6,126 nucleotides of DNA, from positions 1 through 6,126 of the forward strand of contig PCSF01000019.1 in the NCBI GenBank assembly GCA_002771315.1, written 5' to 3'. This document shows positions 1 through 5,385 of this stretch, in pieces; the first letter of the stretch is position 1, and each line of letters opens with the position of its first letter. Position numbers and translations under genes: made by a program. This DNA is from Desulfobacterales bacterium CG23_combo_of_CG06-09_8_20_14_all_52_9. GTDB taxonomy: Bacteria > Desulfobacterota > Desulfobacteria > Desulfobacterales > UBA2156. A model generated the notes under the pieces. That model was not told the DNA's origin. It saw nothing but the letters and a program-made list of their open reading frames with translations, and searched no databases.

Positions 1-1636
1 TCTCAACCGTGTTCTTGGTGATGGTTGCCAGATCGGCAAGCAACGTGCGAAAACTATGCACCGGTGTACCGTCTTTGCAAACTTTACTGCAAGCCTTGGC
101 CTCGGCTGCCAACGAACGCTTGGCCGGCGCCACAATGCTTTGCCGTTGCATCTGGGCGGCGGCCTTATCATGGTCATCGAACAGTATCGGAGCCAACGCT
201 TGGCGCATATGCCACTCGATATAATAGGCCAGCATGCACAAGAACACATGCGTCTTGACCCGGCGCGCAAGCCGATGAAAGATGGGCCTGACTTTCAGAT
301 CGACGGATTTGATGCTGCGAAAGGCCTGCTCCACGCTGCTCAGACTCTTGTAAGCCTTGACGGCCTGCTCGGTGTCCATAATCTGTTTGCCAACGCTTGT
401 GCGGATGACATAAATGCCGTCAAGAGCAGCTTCTTTTGCAATGCGCTGCTCGTTTCTTTGATAAAAAAATCCATCGGGCTCAATTTGGATGACAAAGTGC
501 TTGGCCATCTTGAATTTTCCCAACACCTTGCCCACACGGATGCCGATTTTATCGGCCCCCTTCAGCGGCCTGACCTCGCGTACCGTGGCCTTGACAATTT
601 TGTCCAAATATTTTTCTGTTGCCTTCAGCAGTTCTTCTCTTTTGCGCGTTCTCTGATAGGCCAAATAGGGATTCCGACATACCACCAGCCTTTCCTCCGG
701 ATAATCAGGGTGGCTAATCTCTGCCATGTCGCGGGTGTCAAACAACGACAACTGAAGTTGTCCGCTTTCCACAAGCGCTGCAATCTGAGGGGCACGCAGT
801 GCCGTTATCCAGTCAACACCTTCGGTGTGGATGAGATCTTCGCGGATACGTGCATCGGTAATCATCCCACGGTCGCCTACCAGCACAACCCGCTGGATGC
901 CAAAGCGCTGCCGTACTTTGACCAACTGGCTTTTGACGGTCTTCGGATCCGCCGTATTTCCTTCAAACACCTCCACGGCCACAGGGCACCCATCTGCGGC
1001 ACACAAAAGTCCGATGACAATTTGCAGCTTGTCTTTTTTCCCGTCACGGCTGTGCCCAAGCCGGGCCAAAGGACAACAGCGTCCTTCAAAATACGTGGAG
1101 GTGACATCGAACAAAACCAGGGCGCCGTTTTGCAAATACCGTTTGGCCAAGGCCTCTTCAATATCGTGCTGTTTCTCGAACAGCCAATCCATGGCGCCAT
1201 ACAGTTCATCTTCGTTTGCATCCCGGATGTTGAGCTGTTCGCCCAGGCTGGTAAAAGCAGTGGTACAACCAATGCCTCGTGCGGTAGCCAGCTTGGAACC
1301 CGGCTCGATGATGCGCGATACGATCATGGCCAGCACCAAACAAAGCCGCCGGCTTTTTTCGGTATCGATGATCCGATCCAATCCCAGCTTGAAAAGACTG
1401 CCCAACACGGCGGCTACATGTCCGTGGGGAAGACTTCGAACGACTTGAAAATGCTCCTGAGCGTTTTCGATGACCTTGCCACCACGCAGCAAAATTCGGA
1501 TTTGTTCGATGGTGGCTTCAGGCAGTTTGGAGAGGTTGGCCAGGGTGCGCTTTTTGACTTTTCTAAAATCCCGGTAGGATTCGCGCAGCAGCACGGCAGG
1601 GGGTGAATTGCGGTTGGGAATATGTTCGATATACAT
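1..1636 (-). CDS. IS1634-family (IS4 superfamily) DDE transposase, 3' end off the window
   Basis: Reading the minus strand from the ATG at 1636 gives 545 uninterrupted codons to the left edge with no stop, so the C-terminus lies outside the window. The protein begins MYIEHIPNRNSPP. It has an N-terminal recognition region (about residues 1-120), then an RNase H-like DDE core: first Asp in LVLFDVTSTYFEG (D177), second Asp in VVLVGDRGMIT (D255), and the Glu in SSVEQAFRSIK (E436), with a long beta-strand-rich insertion between the second Asp and the Glu. The sequences around these residues are those I know from IS1634-type transposases. The enzyme would cut and rejoin the ends of its own element. 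The frame is intact, so it may be active. No Shine-Dalgarno is visible before the ATG, and the predicted promoter puts the transcript start at or next to it. The plus strand opposite holds a 516-codon open frame that is only an antisense shadow. The other IS end and any target duplication cannot be seen. Confidence 0.93.
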   Translation of the reverse strand, partial: MYIEHIPNRNSPPAVLLRESYRDFRKVKKRTLANLSKLPEATIEQIRILLRGGKVIENAQEHFQVVRSLPHGHVAAVLGSLFKLGLDRIIDTEKSRRLCLVLAMIVSRIIEPGSKLATARGIGCTTAFTSLGEQLNIRDANEDELYGAMDWLFEKQHDIEEALAKRYLQNGALVLFDVTSTYFEGRCCPLARLGHSRDGKKDKLQIVIGLLCAADGCPVAVEVFEGNTADPKTVKSQLVKVRQRFGIQRVVLVGDRGMITDARIREDLIHTEGVDWITALRAPQIAALVESGQLQLSLFDTRDMAEISHPDYPEERLVVCRNPYLAYQRTRKREELLKATEKYLDKIVKATVREVRPLKGADKIGIRVGKVLGKFKMAKHFVIQIEPDGFFYQRNEQRIAKEAALDGIYVIRTSVGKQIMDTEQAVKAYKSLSSVEQAFRSIKSVDLKVRPIFHRLARRVKTHVFLCMLAYYIEWHMRQALAPILFDDHDKAAAQMQRQSIVAPAKRSLAAEAKACSKVCKDGTPVHSFRTLLADLATITKNTVE

Positions 1637-1643
1637 GGACACG

Positions 1644-1673
1644 ATATTATCATGTTAATAATACCATTGTCAA
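1644..1673 (-). promoter_or_regulatory. Sigma70-like promoter of the transposase
   Basis: On the minus strand a perfect -35 box TTGACA (1673-1668) is followed after 18 bases by TAATAT (1649-1644); an alternative -10, GATAAT (1651-1646), gives a 16-base spacer. Only 7 bases separate TAATAT from the transposase ATG at 1636, so the transcript would start at or next to the start codon and be leaderless or nearly so. The -35 box lies at the centre of the inverted repeat at 1651-1695, which could let a bound protein block transcription. Confidence 0.6.
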
Positions 1674-1695
1674 GAACAATAGTAATAATTACATG
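1651..1695. repeat. Imperfect inverted repeat at the transposase 5' end
   Basis: Arms 1651-1670 and 1676-1695 pair at 16 of 20 positions around a 5-base centre (caaga). The inner 5 bp (ATTGT/ACAAT) and the outer 5 bp (CATGT/TACATG edge, reading CATG at both tips) match perfectly. It is AT-rich and contains the transposase -35 box. It may be an operator, a transposase-binding subterminal site, or part of the IS end. The exact IS terminus cannot be fixed without the far end. Between here and 1846 I see no gene, only the leader of the thioesterase. Confidence 0.6.
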
Positions 1696-1846
1696 GGTAC
1701 ACATCCAGCGGCCAAAAAACAGATATTTATAATGGTAACAATATGTTGCTGACACTCATGACCTTTTCGATTAAGGAACTTCAGCTTAAGTGGATTGCCT
1801 ATCAAATCACCCATAGAAGATCAAGCCTCGAAAAGGAATAGAAGAA

Positions 1847-2330
1847 ATGGAAATGAATACCCGAAAAAAAAGACAACAGGATTTGATCCTGTCTTTCAGC
1901 AAGGCATCCATCGGCAGATCCCTTGGAATGACCCTCAGTTTCGGTCCGGCCGGGGAAGCTGTTTTTGATATGCCCCTCAACCCGGACTTTGAACATGCCT
2001 TAGGAGATACTCATGGGGGCGTTTTAGCCACACTCTTGGATAATGCCGGTTGGTTTGCCGCTGCATTGCACTATAACGGCTGGATCGCTACCGCCGAAAT
2101 GCAGATTCGGCTATTGGAACCGGGAAAAGAGAGGATTTACGTGCTACAGGAAGGGTTATCCGGCCGGAAAAACCTTTTCAGTGGCTCAAATGGATATTAG
2201 GAGCGCTTCGGGACGGCTGGTCGCCGTCGGGTCCGGCACTTATGTTTCCACTCTGAAAAGACTCCCGATTTCACACGCTAAAAAAGGCTCGGATCTTGAA
2301 GGACGTTATTCCGATGAAGCTGGAGGATGA
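1847..2330 (+). pseudogene. PaaI-type hotdog-fold acyl-CoA thioesterase, two frameshifts
   Basis: The product would be a small hotdog-fold thioesterase hydrolysing acyl- or aryl-CoA in the cytoplasm. The first frame (from ATG 1847, with AGGA at 1834-1837, 9 bases upstream) gives an N-terminal helix, then the family signature HGGVLATLLDNAGWFAAA (H56, G57, G58, D65, N66) and the strand ATAEMQIRLLEPGK. The reading then leaves frame. The second frame at about 2129-2163 reads REDLRATGRVIR and the third from about 2166 reads AGKTFSVAQMDIRSASGRLVA, ending at the TGA 2328-2330; both are typical continuations of this family. Each shift is explained by one missing base: one near the AAAA at 2125-2128, one near CGGCCGG at 2161-2167. 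Restored, the protein is 161 residues, near the usual PaaI-type size. As read, translation stops at 2200 after 117 residues, lacking the last strands. Either sequencing error or real decay could explain this. Substrate unknown. Confidence 0.85.
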
Positions 2331-2505
2331 ACGGCGGGATATGGAGCGAACTCGTCGGTTTGAACCGTTTTTTATCTGGTGGCAGCACCCCCAGAATGCC
2401 GTCTTCCATGCCGTTAAATTGACATTTGAAAAGCCTGATGTCAAAATTACCAGAAGGGCGAAGTTCCTTTTTCAAAAAGAATATGGCGAGAAATTCCAGG
2501 GTTGA
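2314..2505 (+). CDS. Small hypothetical protein (63 aa), overlaps the thioesterase end
   Basis: I do not recognise this protein. The chosen ATG 2314 has GAAGGA at 2298-2303, 10 bases upstream; a TTG at 2296 and an ATG at 2341 are other in-frame starts. The start overlaps the last codons of the thioesterase in another frame, which would suit translational coupling. The product is basic with an aromatic patch (FEPFFIWWQHPQ) and a Lys/Arg-rich C-terminal half (KLTFEKPDVKITRRAKFLFQKEYGEKF). It has no signal peptide, membrane segment or cysteine pair. Its stop is followed after 3 bases by the next small gene in the same frame, so the two could once have been one gene, or be co-translated. An overlapping minus-strand frame at 2278-2835 is judged a shadow because it also covers the next, better-supported gene. 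Existence is only moderately sure. Confidence 0.5.
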   Translation: MKLEDERRDMERTRRFEPFFIWWQHPQNAVFHAVKLTFEKPDVKITRRAKFLFQKEYGEKFQG

Positions 2506-2508
2506 TTC

Positions 2509-2709
2509 ATGTCCATCCGCTTGATTGCAAAGGATCTTTACCGAGTGATCCGGGAGGTAGAACAGCTGGAGAAACAGATCTCCGCTGCGCCTTTGGAAAA
2601 ACAGCCGGATCTCATTGATCGGCTTAGAAATCTCAGGGCGGAGCGGGAGGAATTGTGTCGTATCCTGGAAGGAACCAAAGATACTCCGTTGCCGCGACAA
2701 TACAGGTAA
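2509..2709 (+). CDS. Small coiled-coil protein (66 aa), function unknown
   Basis: The ATG at 2509 follows an AGGG at 2498-2501 with 7 bases between. The protein is almost entirely helical and charged: MSIRLIAKDLYRVIREVEQ, then LEKQISAAPLEKQPDL, then a second helix IDRLRNLRAEREELCRILEG, ending in a short proline-containing tail. The spacing of Leu/Ile suggests two helices that pack as a coiled-coil hairpin around the APLEKQPD turn. It carries one cysteine and no membrane segment. I have an impression of similar small proteins in sulfate-reducing delta-proteobacteria, but cannot name a family. It lies 3 bases after the previous small gene and is the last plus-strand gene before the convergent gap. 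A role as an adaptor or oligomer-forming protein would be a guess. Confidence 0.68.
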   Translation: MSIRLIAKDLYRVIREVEQLEKQISAAPLEKQPDLIDRLRNLRAEREELCRILEGTKDTPLPRQYR

Positions 2710-2901
2710 AGGAATATAAAGGCCGCCTGAAAACGCAATTGAATCTGTTTCTAATCGATTTTCCGATATCGGCATCCACACCTGCTGGCTTGTCCCAAGT
2801 GTTATCTTGGTTTCACAAAGCCCGAAGAACAACAATCGGTCTGGAATTTTCCGGCAGGCAGTCCCGTCTAAGGGTGATTGGAACCGCCCTTATGAAGGCG
2901 T
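2710..2901. other. Convergent intergenic gap with weak hairpins only
   Basis: This stretch lies between the stops of two convergent gene runs, where terminators are expected. I see a 5-bp stem CCAAG/CTTGG (2795-2799 with 2806-2810) and a 6-bp stem TAAGGG/CCCTTA (2869-2874 with 2887-2892), but neither is GC-rich with a T-tract, so no intrinsic terminator is called. Open frames crossing it on both strands do not look like proteins. Confidence 0.5.
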
Positions 2902-3839
2902 TTAATTTCTGGAAGACTTGCCCGTCTTAAGGGTGTCTCGGTATTTCTGGGCTATCTGACACCCTTTTTGGTATCCCAACTGACAGGCTTTTTCCGCGTC
3001 TTTCAGGGCCATCTCCGAGTTCCCTGTTTTTTTATGCAGAAAGCTCCGGTTGTAATAAGCCCATGAATTGTCGGGTTTGAGTTCTAGGGATCGATTCAGG
3101 CAAGAAAGGCTTTGGGGGTATTCCCCTCGCTTCATGTGCAGCCAGCCGATATTGTCTAAAGCTTCCCAATAGTCGGGTCGAATGATCAGCGCCTGTTTAA
3201 ATGCATCCATGGCCGGTGTATCCTGATCCTTTCTTACTAGCGTGCGACCTTTCCAGTAATAGGCTTCCGGATTTTTCGGATCGATATCGATGGCCTGATT
3301 AAAGGCTTCCAGGGCCGGATCGAGGCGCTCTTTCTGGTATAAATCATACCCCTTTTGAATAAGACTTCGGGCGGAAACGGTTTCTTGTCTGATGGACGGC
3401 AAAGGCTTTTTCCCGGCAAACTCACCGACGATTCGTGGAAGAGAAAAGCTGTTTTTGAATTCGGCAAGGGATTGGATCCATTCTTTGAAGGGTTGCATAT
3501 CCAAGGTCTTAAAGGCATAGTATCCGGCACCGATTGCCATCGAGAGGATCAGGACCAGGAAGACGGCGGCTGTAAAGTCTATTCCCTTTTTTGCTCCTTT
3601 GGACATGGATAGAACCGTCGGAAATTCCCCTCTGAATTTACTTTTGGGCAGAGATGGCGGGGTTTTCGTGCTCTCAAAAGAGGAAGGATCTTCTTGTACC
3701 TGACCGTTTTTCATGTCGATAAGCATCCTTATCCCGCAGGCCTTGCACCGGGTGCGCACGCCATTCGGAGTTCCGCCCTAAGAAGCCTTTCATCTGGGAC
3801 GTTATAAGGGATACGGCACGACGGACATAGAAACCGCAT
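2902..3839 (-). CDS. Zinc-ribbon / single-TM / TPR-repeat protein, one frameshift near the N-terminus
   Basis: The intact frame from 3759 down to 2902 starts inside a zinc ribbon (VRTRCKAC). The missing first half lies upstream in another frame: from ATG 3839 it reads MRFLCPSCRIPYNVPDERLL, the N-terminus of MJ0042-type zinc ribbons. One missing base near the GGG at 3778-3776 restores a 312-residue protein with Cys5, Cys8, Cys32 and Cys35. Next come a polar linker, a membrane helix (GIDFTAAVFLVLILSMAIGAG, about residues 87-108), and four TPR units from about residue 157 to 293 (examples: DPALEAFNQAIDIDPKN; YPQSLSCLNRSLELKPDN). The zinc ribbon should be cytoplasmic and the TPRs outside the membrane, by positive charges before the helix (KGAKKG). 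TPRs bind protein partners; the partner is unknown. It is the last gene of the J-protein/HIT operon, 42 bases after the HIT stop, with AAGGA 11 bases before ATG 3839. As read, only a GTG start at 3759 would give the TPR part. Confidence 0.85.
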
Positions 3840-3881
3840 AGCCGCTTCAATCCTTGATGCACAGCGCGTCGATTAGAGGTT

Positions 3882-4301
3882 TCACCGCATCGCGGCGGCG
3901 ATTTTTTCTCCGGTTTTTCGAATCAAGGCCATGTCTCCGGGAACAATATTCCACTGGGTCATGGAGATTTCAGGGCTATTGGCCGTTCGTGGAATAAGAT
4001 GGAGATGGTAGTGCATCACCATTTGGTTGACTCCCCGCCCGTTGAGCTGCAGGACGGCCACACCGGTTGGATCCAAAGCTTTACGGATGGCTTGGGCAAT
4101 TTTTTTCGAGGCCACATGGATGGCGGCAAGATCTTCTTCCGATATTTCCCAGATGTTTTCCGCGTGGCTCTTTGGGATGATCAGTGTGTGGCCGATTGAA
4201 ATGGGGTTGATGTCCTCGAAGGCGAAGACGCGGGCGTCTTCGTATACCTTCACGGATGGAATTTCACCGTGCACGATTTTACAGAAAATACAGTTCGGCA
4301 T
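3882..4301 (-). CDS. HIT-family (histidine triad) nucleotide hydrolase/transferase
   Basis: This is a complete 139-residue protein of usual HIT length. It carries the histidine triad HYHLHLI (H97, H99, H101); by family knowledge the middle histidine, H99, is the nucleophile that attacks the alpha-phosphate of nucleoside phosphoramidates or dinucleoside polyphosphates. The N-terminal CIFC pair (C4, C7) together with H46 and H97 matches the four-ligand zinc site of zinc-binding members. Other family landmarks are FEDINPISIGHTLIIPKSH and LNGRGVNQMVMH. It is cytoplasmic, with no signal or membrane segment. The start ATG 4301 is supported by AAGGGGG ending 6 bases upstream. The gene begins only 19 bases after the J-domain protein stop, so the two are almost certainly co-transcribed. 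The physiological substrate cannot be told from the sequence. Confidence 0.95.
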   Translation of the reverse strand: MPNCIFCKIVHGEIPSVKVYEDARVFAFEDINPISIGHTLIIPKSHAENIWEISEEDLAAIHVASKKIAQAIRKALDPTGVAVLQLNGRGVNQMVMHYHLHLIPRTANSPEISMTQWNIVPGDMALIRKTGEKIAAAMR

Positions 4302-4320
4302 AAAAAGCCCCCTTTCTTTT

Positions 4321-5118
4321 TTACTTTTTGTCGATGCTGTCCTTGATCCGTTGAATCCAGGATTTTTTAATTTTGACTTTCAGTATAGCATCGCCGGGTT
4401 CACCTCCATGCTTTCCTGGTTTTCCCATTTTTGCAAGCCGGATCAGCTGACCGTCTTTTACCCCTTTAGGGATTTTTACGATCAGCTTTTTGTCTTTTTG
4501 GCGAAGAAAATAAGCATAAGGCCCTCCTTCTTGAGCATGGGAGGAATCCAAGACGATCCTGTCATGGATGTCGGCGCCTTTTTCCGGTCTGCCTCCGGGA
4601 ATGAGTTTTTTAAACAGATATTTTCCGATGCGGACGAGTGGTTGCGGCAAGTCTTGTCCGGGATTCCCCTCGACCTTCTTTCCGGGTGACCCGAAAAAGA
4701 CAAATCCTTTGGCGAAAAAGCCGGGGCGGTGCACCTGAAAAGTTCGGTAATTTGGGCCATAGGTTTCCTTGAAAATCGCGTCGAACCCCCTCAGGCCGAA
4801 GGCTTTCGCCATCTCTTCGAATACGTCCTGGATATCGGATCCGGAGAAGATGTCATTATCCGCGTAGGTCGTGCGGAAATGCTGGTGGGCATTTTGTCCG
4901 AAACGATTTCGATAGGCATCGTATTCCTGTCGTTTGGTTGTGTTCGACAAAACCGCATAGGCTTCGTTGATCCGCTTCATATGGTCTGCGGCATGCGGAT
5001 CGTTGGCGTTTCGGTCCGGATGATACTGGAAGGCCAGTCGTCGATAGGCCTCTTTGATTTCCTGCACTGAGGCAGTCGGTTGGATTTCTAAGGTTTGGTA
5101 GTAATCCTGAGTTGCCAT
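4321..5118 (-). CDS. DnaJ-like J-domain co-chaperone without zinc finger (CbpA-like)
   Basis: J-domain proteins stimulate the ATPase of DnaK (Hsp70) and deliver client proteins. The J-domain is residues 1-70 (MATQDYYQTLEI, then AYRRLAFQYHPDRN with HPD at 33-35, then INEAYAVLSN). A linker rich in Phe and Gly follows (about 85-180, including GLRGFDAIFKETYG). There are no CxxCxGxG zinc-finger repeats. The C-terminus (about 182-252) resembles a single DnaJ client-binding domain: ADIHDRIVLDSSHAQEG, LIVKIPKGVKDGQLIRLAKMG, GGEPGDAILKVKI. At 265 residues it is shorter than CbpA (about 300) and seems to have only one of the two C-terminal domains. ATG 5118 is chosen because J-domains start right there; an in-frame TTG at 5202 would add 28 poorly conserved-looking residues. 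Neither start has a strong Shine-Dalgarno. It heads the operon with the HIT and TPR genes. Confidence 0.92.
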   Translation of the reverse strand: MATQDYYQTLEIQPTASVQEIKEAYRRLAFQYHPDRNANDPHAADHMKRINEAYAVLSNTTKRQEYDAYRNRFGQNAHQHFRTTYADNDIFSGSDIQDVFEEMAKAFGLRGFDAIFKETYGPNYRTFQVHRPGFFAKGFVFFGSPGKKVEGNPGQDLPQPLVRIGKYLFKKLIPGGRPEKGADIHDRIVLDSSHAQEGGPYAYFLRQKDKKLIVKIPKGVKDGQLIRLAKMGKPGKHGGEPGDAILKVKIKKSWIQRIKDSIDKK

Positions 5119-5165
5119 TTCGGGGCTTGGCCGCCTTACGGTGGTGTTTTGGCTGTTATGAGGCC

Positions 5166-5178
5166 GAAGGAATCCTTC
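5166..5178. repeat. 13-base palindrome in the J-protein leader
   Basis: GAAGGAATCCTTC is a perfect 6-bp-arm inverted repeat with a 1-base centre. It lies between the predicted promoter and ATG 5118, in the stretch that would be the 5' untranslated leader. It could be a regulator site or chance. Confidence 0.3.
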
Positions 5179-5217
5179 AAGGTGGTCCCGGTCCCTTTCC
5201 AACGCTTGGTGTTTCCT

Positions 5218-5246
5218 ATTTAAATGCCATCACGGAAAAATGTCAA
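5218..5246 (-). promoter_or_regulatory. Sigma70-like promoter of the J-protein/HIT/TPR operon
   Basis: On the minus strand a perfect TTGACA (5246-5241) is followed after exactly 17 bases by TTAAAT (5223-5218, 4 of 6 to consensus). Transcription would start near 5211 and give a leader of about 90 bases to ATG 5118. No heat-shock (sigma32-type) or CIRCE element is evident, so heat induction is not indicated by the sequence. Confidence 0.6.
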
Positions 5247-5288
5247 TGGAATAACATCCCCGTTGAGGCCAGGAATCAGACCCTCCTG

Positions 5289-5317
5289 TTGTGTTTTCAC
5301 ATGCGTGGGTTTATAAT
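5289..5317 (+). promoter_or_regulatory. Promoter of the FAD-dependent dehydrogenase
   Basis: A perfect -10 box TATAAT (5312-5317) is preceded after 17 bases by TTGTGT (5289-5294), a weak -35 that keeps only the TTG. Transcription would start near 5324, giving a leader of about 60 bases to GTG 5386. The promoter is divergent from that of the J-protein operon, with about 40 bases between the two -35 boxes. Confidence 0.5.
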
Positions 5318-5385
5318 ATAACTTATCAAAGTGCTTGAAAAAAGAGCCGACGATATCGGATCCAAACGCCGCATGAGAGGCCGTG

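Noticed and set aside
56..1606. 516-codon open frame on the plus strand
   Set aside because: It lies exactly opposite the transposase, whose minus-strand reading has the full DDE signature; the plus-strand translation has no recognisable domain and is an antisense shadow.
2125..2128. Programmed ribosomal frameshift at the AAAA run
   Set aside because: No slippery heptamer with a following pseudoknot is evident, and a second unrelated shift 40 bases later would also be required; simple base loss is a better explanation.
2795..2810. CCAAG/CTTGG hairpin as a terminator
   Set aside because: The stem has only 5 bp and is followed by TTTCAC rather than a T-tract, so it does not meet the usual form of an intrinsic terminator.
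2278..2835. 185-codon minus-strand open frame
   Set aside because: It covers the two small plus-strand genes and the convergent gap, has no recognisable features, and the coiled-coil frame on the plus strand is far more protein-like.
2655..2930. 91-codon plus-strand open frame
   Set aside because: It starts inside the coiled-coil gene out of frame, crosses the intergenic gap and ends inside the TPR gene on the other strand; composition is not protein-like.
4027..4689. 220-codon plus-strand open frame
   Set aside because: It is antisense to both the HIT and the J-protein genes, each of which has clear catalytic or signature motifs.
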